The notes below the pieces were generated by a model. That model saw only the letters and a program-made list of their open reading frames with translations. It was not told the DNA's origin and did no database searches. Source: Babylonia areolata (lineage: Eukaryota; Mollusca; Gastropoda; Neogastropoda; Buccinidae). Taken from it: DNA of 64,000 nt. Positions 27,466 through 40,805 of the stretch are shown piece after piece (position 1 is the stretch's first letter; the number at the start of each line of letters is the position of its first letter). Both the position numbers and the translations under genes were made by a program. The stretch is from contig NC_134907.1 of the NCBI RefSeq assembly GCF_041734735.1, positions 1,370,541 to 1,434,540 on the forward strand, written 5' to 3'.

Positions 27466-30321
27466 AAAGGAAATTTTCTATCTAAAATTACGTTTAAATA
27501 ACATACTTACCGTGACCCAACTAGTGCAGACTCCAGCAGGGGTCTGACATTCCTGTCCTGTGGAAACTACTATCCACCTATGCGGAGAAAATGAGAGAAC
27601 TACGGCCGATAACCTCCCGGAAGTAGGTAACGTCCCCTTTGTCCCCCTGGCTAGCGCCCTCTTTTGACGGCAATATGCCATCACCAGCACAGTGAGCAGG
27701 GAGAACAGGAAGCGGGGAGGCCGGGAGGGTCTTAAATTTGGGTCACGGTAAGTATGTTATTTAAACGTAATTTTAGACAGAAAATTTCCTTTTAATTACA
27801 CATACTTAACCGTGACCCAACTAGTGCAGAATAGCGCGACAAGGTGGCGGGCTAGCCTGTTCTACTGTCTATGTGCTGCGATAGCCTGCTGTGCAACTAC
27901 CACAGAAGCGATGCCTCTTGAGCCATCATCCCACAGGCGTGCGACGTCTCTCGGGTAGAAGTCGATGAAGGTGGCAGGATTTTTCCAGTAGGCGGCATCC
28001 AAGATGTCTTGCAGCCGTGTTGAGTGCGCTAAGGCAAGAGAGGAGGACCACGCTCTGACTTCATGCGCTCTGGCTGAGGAGGCATCGAGTCTCAAACCTA
28101 CATCTGCATATGCACCTTTAATCGCATTGACTATCCATCGAGACAGCGACGTTTTGCTAATGTCACGTGGATGGTCCAGGTTCCAGCTAATGAAGAGGCG
28201 TCGCTTGGACGCTCGGAAGGGACGCGACCTTTTGAGGTATATGCGCAGGGCCCTGACCGGGCAGAGGAATCTGTTCTCGTCATCATGGGCTAGAATGGAA
28301 GAGAGCGGTTTGATGAAAAGAATGGGAGAGGGTGTACCGGGAGTCTGATTTTTGGCAAGAAATTCAGGGAGGAACCTAAGTGAGATAGATCCGTCCGGCT
28401 CAAAGGATATATCCTGTGTGGCGCCACTGAGGGCATGGACCTCAGTACAACGCCTGCCTGAGGCGAGTGAGATGAGAAAGAGTGTCTTCATGGAGAGTAG
28501 CTTGAAAGGAGCTATAGCAAAGGGTTCGAAGGGTCCCTTGCGGAGGTATTGTAGGACCAGAAAAAGGTCCCAAGAAGGGGTCCGGGGGGATGTACGTGCG
28601 TGACTGAGGGAAGCCCCTCGGACTAATGCCCTAAGCAGGGGGTCATCTGAGAAGGAGGGTCCGCCTAGTTGCCAAAGAGTGGAGCTGATTGCAGCGCGAT
28701 GGACGCGTACTGCAGAGGCGGAGAGGCCTTTGGAGGAGGAGAGGAAGGCAAGAAAGTTGGCGAGGTCCATGTTGGATGGGTGTGTGGGATTGACTGAGTG
28801 GGTTGAGCACCAGGAGAGCCAGCGGTTCCAGTGTGCAGAGTAAACGCCTTGAGTGCCTTTGCGATGTGACCTGCACACAAGGTCAGCTGTGTCATCGGAG
28901 GCGCCTAGTGCTGACAGATTCCCGCACAGTAGCCAGGCGTGTAGGTTGAGAACCTCTGGGTTTCCGTGGGGAATGCCTGAGCGGGGCTGAACTAGGGAGT
29001 GTCTGCCGATGTGAAGGCGGAGTGGGGGAACGTGAGGTGGAGAAGGTCGGGGAACCACGGCTGTGCTGGCCAGTGGGGTGCGATGAGAATCAGGGCGGCA
29101 CTCTCCAGCCTTGCCTTTCTGAGGACTTTTCCCATGATTGGAAGTGGGGGGAAGGCATACCCCGAAAGGTTGGACCAGCTGATCGACAAGGCGTCCACGG
29201 CCCAGGCCTGCGGGTCTGGGACTGGGGAGACGTATGTCGGAATGCGGAAGTTGAATCTTGTGGCGATGAGATCGCACATGTGGTTTGTGCCAATGGTCCC
29301 AGATCGGCTGAAGTGTTGAGTGTGACAGGGTCCACTCCATCTGTAGCACTGTGTGGGATCTGCTGAGGTAATCTGCTAGAATGTTGAGCTTGCCTGGGAC
29401 ATGTCGTGCTGTCAGGTGGATGTTGTGCTCCTGACACCAGAGGAGGACTGTCTCTGCATGCAGGGACAGCTGGTGTGAGTGAGCTCCCCCCTGTTTGTTC
29501 AGATAACATGCTACCGTCGTGTTGTCTGTGCATAGCAAGATCGACCTGCGCGAAACATGGGGGGGGGGGAGTGCTGGAGGGCAAGGAAGACCGCCTCCAG
29601 TTCCAGTTTGTTAATGTGCCATGACTGCTGATGTGGGGACCAAGTCCCCAACGCTGTGTGGTTCCCCATGTGAGCACCCCAGCCCATGTTTGAGGCATCT
29701 GTGTACAGTTCTGCATCCGGAGTTGGGTTCGAGATGGGAACCCCGGCGTTGAGCCATTGCATGTCCATCCAGCGCTGGGTCGACTGTAAGAACCATGTGC
29801 CTAGAGGAATACGGGTGTCCCATGTCTGAGAAGACTGGGACCACCTGTCCTGGAAGTGACGCTGAAATGGACGTTTGTGTAGTCTGCCCAAGGGGACCAG
29901 TGCAGCAAGGGACTCCATGAAGCCCAGCAGAGAGGAGAGTTCCCTGGCCGACGCCGAGGCTGCCTGTGATAGATGAGAAAGGAGGCTGTGTAGCCTGTGG
30001 AGGCGAGGCATGGCCGGACATATGGTCATTGATACAGAATCGATCGCCATACCCAGGAATTCGAACTGTTGAGAGGGCTCCAGCTCCGACTTTTCTGTGT
30101 TCATCAGAAAGCCCAGTGCTTGGCACTGGTTCCTGACGAGGTTGAGGTGATGCTGGCAGAGGGCCTTGCTCTCCGCAAGGATCAACCAGTCGTCTAGGTA
30201 ACCCTCAGGCGTATGCCCTTGCTCCTGAGGGCTAAACATAGTTCCCTGACCACCCTGGTGAAGACCCACGGGGCTGGAGCAAGGCCAAATGGAAGGGCTC
30301 TGAACTGGAAGGACTTGCCTT
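27466..30321 (-). mobile_element. DIRS-like tyrosine-recombinase retroelement, broken
   Basis: A fossil retroelement of the DIRS order, read on the minus strand. The parts seen are the 3' portion of a reverse transcriptase with a YLDD core, an RNase H region and a tyrosine recombinase at 27862-29000 with the family's SGRR, AHEVRAW and YWKNPATF blocks. The left end has inverted repeats (27466-27533 against 27738-27795) and a direct repeat of the CCGTGACCCAACTAGTGCAG string, as expected of DIRS termini. The upstream half, including any gag, is missing where LINE A copy 2 abuts. It is broken, with about two interruptions besides that loss. Long open stretches suggest moderate age. Confidence 0.85.
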
Positions 30322-32149
30322 CCACTATCAATGATGAAGCCATCGACCGACTCCCCCAGGTGCCAGTCAGTGAGTCATTGGATGCCATTTCAACTTTGGA
30401 GGAGACCCAGAAAGCTATCCGTCTGCTATCCAATGGCAAAACCTCTGGCTCAGACTCCATTCCAGCTGAGGTCTACAAAGAAAGTGGTATGGCGCTGACT
30501 GAGAAGCTTCATCAGCTGTTCCAGCTCATCTGGCAGCATGAGGCAGTTCCACAGGACTTCAAAGACGCTTCCATCATACACCTGTACAAGCGCAAAGGAA
30601 ATCGTCAGGCCTGTGACAACCATCGTGGAATATCCCTGCTGTCCGTCGCAGGCAAGACTCTGACCAGAGTCTCCTACCAGCCAGTGTGGCTTCCGGAAAG
30701 AACGCGGGACTATCGACATGGTGTTTGCTGCCAGGCAGCTCCAGGAGAAGTGTCAGGAACAGAACGCCGACCTTTACTCCACCTATGTCGATCTGACCAA
30801 GGCCTTCAATACTGTTAGCAGAGATGGCCTTTGGAGAATCATGGCGAGGTACGGATGTCCCAGAAAGTTCATCACCATCATACTGCAACTACACGATGGG
30901 ATGCTGGCCCGAGTCTAAGACAACGGAGAGACTTCAGAAACCTTTCCCTGTCTCCAACGGAGTCAAGCAAGATGTGTTCTTGCCCCCACCCTGTTCAGTC
31001 TCATGTTTTCAGCCATGCTGACAGATGCCTTCAGAAACACTGACGTAGGCATTGGCATCAGGTACCGCACAGATGGCTCACTCTTCAACCTCAGGAGGCT
31101 TTAAGCAAAAACCAAGGCGAGGACAGACACCATCAACAACTTCCTGTTTGCTGATGACTGCACTCTCAACGCTACCTCCGAAGCTGACATGCAACACAGC
31201 GTCGACAAGTTCTCTGCTGCCTGTGACAACTTTGGCCTCACAATCAGCACAAAGAAGACTGAGGTGATGCACCAGCCAGCTCCAGGAAAGCCTTACGTTG
31301 AACCAAACATCTTCATCAACGGGCAACGACTGAACGCTGTGGACAAGTTCATATACCTGGGCAGTACACTCTCTCGCACAGTTGTCATCGACGACGAGGT
31401 GAATGCCAGACTCGCCAAAGCCAGTGCTGGCTTCGGCAGACTCCGTAAGAACGTTTGGAACAGGAGAGGCATCACCCTGGAGCCGAAGCTCAAAGTATAC
31501 AAGGCCATAGTTCTCACCACACTGCTCTATGGATGTGAATCATGGACGGTCTACAAACGTCACGCCAAAAAGCTGAACCACTTCCACACCACCAGCCTCA
31601 GAAAACTTCTCGGCATAAAGTGGCAAGAGAAGATCCCTGACACAGAGGTGCTCACTCGTGCAAACTTGCCCAGCACCTACACCATCTTGATGCAGGCCCA
31701 GCTGCGCTGGGCAGGCCATGTAGTTCGAATGCCAGACCACCGGCTCCCCAAGAAACTGCTGTACGGCGACCTCAAACATGGCAAGTGCTCCCATGGAGGC
31801 CAAAAGAAGCGCTTCAAAGACACTCTGAAAACTTCTCTGAAGGTCTTCAGCATCAGCCACGACACATGGGAGCTGAATGCAATGGACAGACCAAAGTGGC
31901 GTTCAGCTGTCCACAAAGGCGCCAAATCCTGTGAGGCCAACAGAATCGCTGCAGCAGAGCAACGCAGACAGGCCAGGAAAAGCAGTGCCAGCAAGTCCCC
32001 GACAGCTGCCACCATCCCCCGTCCACACTGCGTCAGAACCTTCCGGGCGCGGATTGGCCTGACCAGTCATCTGTGCACCCACAGAGCCCAACCCACCCAC
32101 CCCCAGGATGACTAGATGGTCCTCGTCGATCCCGATGGATGAACCACAC
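30322..32149 (+). mobile_element. LINE subfamily A, copy 2, 5' truncated and decayed
   Basis: The element begins inside the ORF, upstream of RT (equivalent to about 11770 of copy 1), and runs to the shared 3' end GAACCACA. The RT blocks [40 protein letters not shown] and FADDC are present, as is the C-terminal finger. It is broken by a deletion of about 40 bases near 30670, a TAA near 30916, small indels near 30938-30970 and a TAA near 31103. The last 308 codons (31189-32115) are open. It abuts the truncated DIRS-like element and runs opposite to it. Confidence 0.92.
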
Positions 32150-32324
32150 TTATGTATGTAGAGGTATTTAATTTAAAGAGTGCTTTTGAATGTCAACAGG
32201 TCCTCTGCACGCAGAATGTGTATGAATGAACCTTTGCTTTGTCCCCTTCCCGACCCAAGCCCTCCTTTGTATTGTGGTCCAAGGCCGATGTACATTAAAA
32301 GATTAGTTGTCTCTCTCTCTCTTT

Positions 32325-32363
<39 letters not shown>

Positions 32364-32905
32364 TGTGTCCGATGTATAGATCCGAGAGAGAGGAACTGAA
32401 TAAAGCTCACTTTGCTTTTTGCTATCCAGCATCAGATGATCTTTGAAGAACATTCATCCCTCTAAAGCATTGTAGCAGACCATCTTTCTTTAGACTTACC
32501 TTACTTCTGTCTTCAAAAATGACACCGTCATTATAAGCTTCGTTGTTTGTCTAGAAGCATTATGAGTTGATACTGTTACACTGTCCAAATACACATAATT
32601 CATACATTTCATGTATAACGATATTCATATGCTCATTATCAATCAAATGTGTCTTATTAATGGGCACTGTGTCAAATGAGCCTATGGCCTATCTTTGATA
32701 AAACACCACTAGCGTTATAATTAACGTTACATCTCTCTCTCCCTCTCTCTCTCTTGCCTAAAGGAAAAGCTAAACTCTTAATTCATAGGGAAAAGTTGAA
32801 TTCTGATTTCATTTAGAGAATAGTAACACTTTATTCATAAGGAAAATCTGAACACTTCATTCATAAGAAAAAGTTGATGAACTCTTATAGCTTTAGCATG
32901 TTACA
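32150..32905. other. no gene recognised; CT/GT microsatellite
   Basis: CT and GT runs occur at 32311-32360 and a CT run at 32731-32754. Otherwise AT-rich DNA with weak internal repetition of TCATAAGGAAAA-like blocks. Confidence 0.5.
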
Positions 32906-32909
32906 GTTT

Positions 32910-33286
32910 CTTCTTCTTCGTTCGTGGGTTGCAACTCCCACGTTCACTCGTATGTACACGAGTGGGATTTTGCGTGTATGACCGTTTTTACCCCGCCATG
33001 TAGGCAGCCATAGTCCGTTTTCGGGAGTGTGCATGCTGGGTATGTTCTTGTTTCCATAACCCACCTAACGCTGATATGAATTACAGGATCTTTAACGTGC
33101 GTATTTGATCTTCTGCTTGCGTACACACATGGAGGGGGTTCAGGCACAAGCAGGTCTGCACATATGTTGACCTGGGAGATCGGAAAAATCTCCACCCTTT
33201 ACCCACCAGGCGCCGTTATCGAGATTCGAACCCAGGACCCTCAGATTGAAAGTCCAACGCTTTAACCACTCGGCTGTTGCGCCCGT
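32910..33286 (-). mobile_element. tRNA-derived SINE, family 2, full length with 13-bp duplication
   Basis: The head on the minus strand starts GGGCGCAACAGCCGAGTGGT and has a box B region CCTGGGTTCGAATCTCG, like Leu/Ser tRNAs. The tail is a GAA repeat at the left end. A perfect 13-bp duplication, CATGTTACAGTTT, flanks it (32897-32909 and 33287-33299), fixing both ends and showing a 377-bp insertion. Confidence 0.93.
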
Positions 33287-33599
33287 CATGTTACAGTTTA
33301 AGTTTCATGTCCTTGTGCAAGGAAACGTTAAACACTTAATAACCGAGCAAAAGGCAAGGTTAACTCTTAATTTCCTAGCTGAAGTAGATGGACTCTTTTA
33401 ATGCTCTAGATGAAGGAAAAGTTGGAAGCCCCAATGCTTTATCTGAAGGAAAATTTGAACTGTTGATTCTCCAGCTGCAAGGATATGTGTGGTTAAAAAC
33501 GATCTGTTCATACACTTGCACAGGGAAAGTGTTGAACTGATTATGTACTCTTCAATAACAAACGATGATTCGTTGATGCACTTGTATGGTCTGGTGTGG

Positions 33600-33616
33600 T
33601 GTGATGTGGTGGCGGT

Positions 33617-33661
<45 letters not shown>
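33600..33661. repeat. (GT)n microsatellite
   Basis: A GT run ending about 20 bases before the acceptor of the first recognised lectin exon. Confidence 0.95.
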
Positions 33662-33663
<2 letters not shown>

Positions 33664-33681
33664 TAGTGACTCCTCTTCAAG

Positions 33682-33747
33682 CTGACTGCAGTAAGAGGAC
33701 CGCATCTTGCGTCGTTGGAGCGGTGTGTGAGAATAACAGGACTTGCA
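33682..33747 (+). CDS. Cys-rich module exon 1
   Basis: The acceptor TTCAAG ends at 33681 and the donor is TGCA|GTGAGT. With a phase-1 start it reads DCSKRTASCVVGAVCENNRT then C, with spacing C-X6-C-X5-C-X5-C. This resembles half of an EB/EGF-like repeat as found next to lectin domains in invertebrates. It is short, so taken alone it would be doubtful; matching phase and style with 39148-39234 supports it. Confidence 0.7.
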
Positions 33748-36700
33748 GTGAGTATATCGTGTAATGTCTCTATACTCTCTGTGTCTTGTGCTTCTGAGAC
33801 TTAGAATGCATCAGACTTAAATGCATATAAATAATGGGAGGGAAGACTTAGACAAGTCGAGACACAGAACTGGTTTTTGCATCACAAAGGAAATAGTTTC
33901 AAAAGAACCATTTTTTTTGTAATTTTTAAACAATAAGCAAATGAAATATGCAATACATTTGAAACTGCAAATGATGAAATTCTCTAACTATCCATTTCAT
34001 ACTTGGGCAGCAAAGCTTCCCAGTGCTAATGATGGCATAACGTGAGAGGTTGCTGGTGTTTGCAGACTTTTTTGTGGCTTCTGTCAGCTCAGCCGATCCA
34101 GATATTGATGTGATTGATGGGTCATGCCGGTCTCGTTGCTGATTAGCTGAATGTTTGTCTGATTTGGGAAATTGCTGTGCCGCATGTGGTCTTCCCTTTG
34201 GGGGAAGAGGGGAGTGCGGATGGCGAATGTTGGAGGGGGGGCGGAGGGGGAGGGGTGGGGGAGTGAGCGAGCACGTGCTTTTTCGCCTGAATACAATTGT
34301 GACAGAATGATTGCGTGTTTTTGTAAGGTCTTCCTCGCCAGGAGACAGATATAAGGGAGGGGGGAGTGGGGGGAGGGGGGGGGGGGGGGGGGGGGGGGGG
34401 GAGACATGTACGTCAACAGCGATAGAGAGAGAGGACATTGTATATGTGTATTTTCATTTGTACATTTTGTGTGTGTGTGTGTGTGTGAACACATGTCAGA
34501 ATATTGGTTTGAATGATATTGTTTGATCATGCGTGCTGATGCAACTGATTCAGTTCTTATAACGTTTGACCTTTGAAGAGAGAATATACAACTAGTTGGT
34601 TTTTTGGGGTTTTTTTTCATGTAGGTATGTGTAAACACGTGTCAAAATGTCAAATTTGCAAGTTGACTTTACATCAGTACAACGTGCAACTGATTGGTCG
34701 ATTTTCCTCTGATTGATTTGCACAGATTGATTTGGCATATATATTCAAAATGTCTTATTTAGTTTTCTTTCAACTTTTGATTTTTGATTGATGGATGGCG
34801 TCTTCACAAATTCAACTTTGTGTGAAATATGTCTGTGTATCATTCATGTAATATATGTGTGTAGTTTCAAGCTGCATTTCATGAATGAGTTATGGTATTC
34901 GTGTCACTGTAGTGCTTTTGGAATTGTACAGGTCAAAGAGCATTATTTCTTTACATCAAACTGTGGACACAGACTGTGGTTTATCCGTTGGCTATTTGTA
35001 CACTTATGTTCAATTTGTTAACAAGATAAAATACCTTTTATTTACCTGTGTGCTAGCTGAATCGGTAGCGTAAGCATCACTGACTTGAAGTTGTGTACCT
35101 TGTGTAATGGAAAGAGTTACCACCCTTTACTATTTGTTAATCATATCATCTCCTGGCCTCATTATTTGTTAATTTCCAGTGGATAAACTACCGAGGCAAC
35201 CATGTATTTGTTCTGTATTGTCCACGTGTTCTGTGTAGCTTATTCAGGATTCAAGAGGCTATGCCAGTCTTGAATAAAAGCTAATTTGTGTTTGCACATT
35301 TCTTCTGTCTTTGCTGCTGTGTGCACATGTCAAATGATTGGTATAAGGACAGGCCCGGCGCTTCCTTTTCAGGAAGTGTCTGGGTTTGTTCCAAAGTACC
35401 CTTTATTTACCTGTGTGCTAGCTGAATCGGTAGCGTAAGCATCCCTCACTTGAAGTTGTGTACCTTGTGTAATGGAGAGAGTTACCACCCTTTACTATTT
35501 GTTAAAAAAAAGATAAAATATCAGTTATGGATAGTATTGAATTACTTCTATGAACTGTCAAAGGCTGGGAGACATAATTATGTAAACTAAGAGTCCTTTT
35601 TCACTCTCAGAAACAGTACTCTGTATATTGTCTTCAAGACACACATTTCAACGCGAAATTGGAAAGGTATGTAAAATCAGAATGGGGGTACACATGTTAT
35701 TTTGCATCTTTTCGATCAAATGCAAGAGGACTGGCAGTTTTGATTCAAATAAAGTGAGTAAATCGAGACGAAAGTGGTAATTTTTGGTAATATCCTATGC
35801 AATGGATAAAAATATGTTTTTAGTCAATATTTACGGTCCAAATGAAGACGATCCAATTCAGTTCAAAACATGAAAAGAAACTGTTATTAGCTATAACAGT
35901 AGATATATTACAGACAACAGGTCAGGTCAGGGGCACAGTACCATGTAACCCAGTACTACCTGCTGCATGTGAAGTCTCCCAGCGATGGACCAGGCAGAGG
36001 AGGAAACCTTTCCCAACGGCTGTGAAGGCGGAAGAGGATGACCAAAGGGCAGGGGGAGTTCTTATCCTTGGCTGGAAGTCCTCTTAGGAGACGGAAATCC
36101 GAAGAGAAAACCTGCACCTGCCGAGGCTGTACTACACGTGGCAGTATCTGCACCTGTGGGACTGTGAGCGTTGGTAGGCGAGAGAGTGGGGTAGGGACTG
36201 CACAACTCCTCCTCACTAAAAACAAGTCACCTGTGCTGGTCAGGCAACCAGGCTAATATCGGAACGACGAGCTAGCCCTTCAACACCCAGCTTTCCCAAG
36301 CCCTGTGGCGATGGAGAAGTGGTAACGGGGACACGCAGAGGATGCTGCTGGCAGTTCCTAGTCACAACTCTGCACACAGGCGGCCTGTGGGGTGATGGTC
36401 GTCCGCCGTAGACTGAGGCAGATGCGGCGCCCGTATCCTCCCACAGTATCAGAGCAGCCCTTTTTTGGGACAGCACTGCTCTCCCCACATGGGGAGTACC
36501 TAGTAGGAAACCACACCTACTTGGACATCCAACACAAGCGGTCGAAAACAGAAGAAAAGAACCAGGAGTCATGCCCTGACTCTGGGTGCCTGGAATGTTC
36601 GTACCCTTTTAGACAGAGACGACAGACCAGAAAGGCGCACAGCGCTCGTTGCCAGAATGCTTGATCACTACCAGGTGGACATAGCAGCCCTGATCGAAAC

Positions 36701-38878
36701 CAGGTTTACCTGTGAAACCCAGCTGGAGGAAGTTGGAGGGGGCTACACCTTCTACTGCACTGGGAAGCCAGATGGCACCCCAAGAACCTCAGGCGTGGGC
36801 TTTGCCATACGAACTAAACTTGCACGTCAGCTTGACAGCCTTCCACGTGGGATAAACGATAGGCTGATGACCCTGGGTTTGAAGCTGTCCAAGGATCGCT
36901 TCTCCACAGTCATCAGCTGCTATGCCCCGACGATGACCAACCCTGATGACATCAAAGAAGCTTTCTACGAAGAGCTCAGCCGCACTATTTCAGCGGTAGA
37001 CAGAAAGGACAGGCTGATCATCCTTGGGGATTTCAATGCCCGCGTGGCCAAAAGTCCTAGGACAGCATGGCACTGGTAAGTGCAACTCCAACAGACTGCT
37101 TTTGCTCTCACTCTGCACGCAGCATGGACTGACCATCACCAACACCCTCTTCCAACAAGTGGACAAGTACAAGAACACATGGATGCATCCCCGCTCCAAG
37201 CAATGGCACATGCTGGACTATGTGATTGTCCGGCAGAGGGACAGAGGTGATGTTTCCATTACACGCTGCATGGTCGGACCATCGCCTGGTACCCAGCAAG
37301 ATGAACATCAGACTTGCACACAAGCTCCAACCAGCCAGGCAGAAACCCCCTAGGAAGCTGAACATCCACCGCCTCCCTATCACCAAGGACATGCTTCAGC
37401 AGCAAATCCAAGCAGCTCTCCAAGAAATTCCTGCATCGACTGATGTAGAAGAGGTATGGAGCACCTTTAGAAATGCTGTGTGGGTAAGCGTTTCACTGCA
37501 CAGTCAACACAGCTCAAAGTGGGACGACATTACTGTGATCGATATTTATGTCCGATACGCTGAACATTCTTTGTCGAAAGAACCTGTTAAGAATGATTTT
37601 AAATGGCCGAATAAGCGTTTGGCGATTTTTTGTTCGATTTATCAAAGCTGAAGAGCCGCGATAAAGACAGAGAATGCTTGAAAGATTGATAAATCTATAT
37701 CAAGATTGTAAAACAACGAAAGGCAATCGATGTAGACTTTAATAAAGAATTGCTCCGTTTCAAGCACACACAGCATTTGGTTTGACAAACGCTTGTTTTA
37801 TTGGTGAGCAAAAATATGAATTGGATCGTCATGGACTGTTAACCCCCCTCCCCCTCCTCCCCCGCCCCTCCACTGTCGGCAGTTTGGGCTTTGTGTTATG
37901 CAGCAGGAATCACACATGAGCCCTGCCTTTTGCTGTTAACTTGTCTAGAATATTTCTTACTCAGGAAGAAGTAGGGACAATCTTCCATATAGGCCTGTAC
38001 GCCAGATATTCCAACGCTCAAGTTGCCAGGACGTTGAATCTGAGGAAAGATGAGCATATCGTTGATTTTGCTTTGCAAATTGTATCGTGTTTGCTACAAG
38101 ATAAAGAAATGGTAAACTGTTGTCTTAAAGTAGTGTTGTATAGTATTGTGTTCTGATTAATGACATTTGCACACGTAGGTGTTGCTTCTTGCTGGGGCTG
38201 TATCATATTAAAAGGAAAAGAGGAAAACTGAATGATTACTGAAACTCAGTAATGTAATCCCTAATGAACAAACAAACAATGGTGCCAGAAAACGTCCGGC
38301 CAAAGGTATAACGCGACTGCTATCGGTCGGCAAACTTCTCAACGTCCATGTATGGAAATTTCCGTTTACATCACGAGAATAAAATCATGGAAAAGAATGA
38401 AAGCCAAGAGACGTTTGGGTTCCCATTTTCCCAGGATGTCTGTGTCTGTGCAGCATGTTTCACAAGTGTTTGGAGTGTTTGTCATGGAATTTCTAAGCCG
38501 GTTCATCAACAGGTTAAAACATTGATAAATCCGGTTCTAATAATGATTTGCCTGCAAATGAAAAAGAATGAAATGTCAAAAAATGTCAACAGAACTTTCG
38601 GGTAAACGTTTACATCTTAGCTTTCGATCGGACAATTCTGATGATAAGTAAAATCAACACGAATCACACGTCAGCCATGAAGGCTTTGCGTTTCTTGTTT
38701 ATGGATTGACCATTCGAAATTAGCCCTGTCTTTTATGAGGGTTTGCATTATACAGACACTATTATGTGCACGTTGTTGAATGCAAGTGATTGTGAATATA
38801 TTCATTTGGGATATAGATGATGTGTTGCAACAATATTTATTGTGCTTTTGGAGGGAAGGATATGGCAGTAAATGTGTG

Positions 38879-38973
<95 letters not shown>

Positions 38974-40735
38974 TACAGTATTTTTCAGAAATAAAAACTC
39001 AATCATGAACTGGCGGAATGAGGAGGATTGGGATTTGGAGGAGTGTGAGGAGTGGGGTAATGAAGTTCAGGCAGCTTGTCATCTGTAAACAAAATAAGTT
39101 TTTAAAGATTTATAATACAAAAAAGTTGTGTTAATGTGTGTGTTCAGGGATGCTGGTGGACCAGCCGTGCAGTGTCGATGCCGACTGTGTCAGCTATGCC
39201 GTGTGTGACATCACTGCTGCCAGCAAACTCTGCAGTGAGTACTGTCACTTGTGATGCTGCAGCCCTACACAGGTCACAGTCCGATACTGCCCGTGTACAT
39301 AGTTGTAGTTTGTTGTAATGTAGTGCATTATATTTGTAACGTGTCACATGCACACAACATACTCTTCTCTTTCTGACAAATCATCCACATTGGTACAGCT
39401 TCATTCACACAACCACAACTGTTCCATTTCATCCACAACAGACAACAGTCCTAGGCAGCCGTCTAGGGCGAGGAAGATCATGGATGGGGCAAGCAGAAGA
39501 CACAATCCAGCTAGTATGCCGACTACAAGACCTGAAAGAAACAAAAGAATGGGAGAAAAACCCCGAAAACCTCAACCATCCATTCAACACAGCCATTTCA
39601 CCCACTCTAGGAAGACATTGTCGGGAATGGCCAGAGGGCAAAACTGATGCGGAAGTGAAGCTACTCATAGAAGAAAACAGTAAAGAAGAGGACATCATCA
39701 TATACACAGATGGCTCAGTCACCAAAGACCAATCCGGTTGGGGATTCACTGCGAAACAAAATGGAAAAACAGTCAGGGAAGAGAATGCTGCCTACAAAGT
39801 CACAACCTCCAGCCTAACAATGGAAGTTGAAGCTGTGACACATGCCCTCCAGTGGCTATCGTCCATCCATACGCCCGGAAACCAACATGCCATGATTCTA
39901 ACCGACTCAATGAACCTCATACAGAAAATTGAAAACAGAATGGGAAGCCCAGAGTGGCATAAGGCAATGCGCAACTTTCAGATTAAAAAAACTCACATGG
40001 TCATACTGCCCGGGACATGCAGGAGTTAAGGGATATGAGCGAGCTGACAGACTTGCTGGTAACGCAACACCAACGAGCGGAAATCCTCAGAAAAGTCAAA
40101 GAATATCAAAAAGAACAGGTACAAGGCCATCACACCATCGATCGCCTCAAAGAAATAAAAGCAGAGAGCGGGAGCGGCCGTAAGTCTAACATGAAAGGTA
40201 GAGCACGATGCTTGGCAAATCAAACAAATATCGGCATCATTTCCAAACCAACATTGCGCAAATTTCTTCAAAACGGAACAGAGTCTCTGTGGGCTTTTCC
40301 AAATACAGTAGACTGAGCAACACACTAGACGCCACATTCTTGGCGTCAGAGATCTTTTCCCATCCCTCTTGCGGCCAATCAGTGGCAGCCTCTGTGCGTG
40401 TGTGTATGTGTGTGTTTGTGTGCATGTGTGGGTCTGTGTTTTTGGGTGCGTTTGTGCATGCGCGTGTGTGTAAGTGTACACAAGTGTCAGGAGAGTTCTG
40501 TGCACGTGTGTAGGTGTGTGTGTGTGTGTGTGTGTGTGTGAGGGGGAGGTGGGGGTGCGTGTGCGGGGGGGAGGTGGGGTAGAGGATGAGGTATGTGAGT
40601 GTATGCATGCCTACACTGTGGGAGCAACAGGATATTGGAACGTATATATATATCTTTGTATATATGTGTGTGGGGTTGGGGGTGGGAGATATTATGGGCG
40701 TATGTGTGTGTGCTTGTACAAGTAAGTGTTCATCT

Positions 40736-40805
<70 letters not shown>

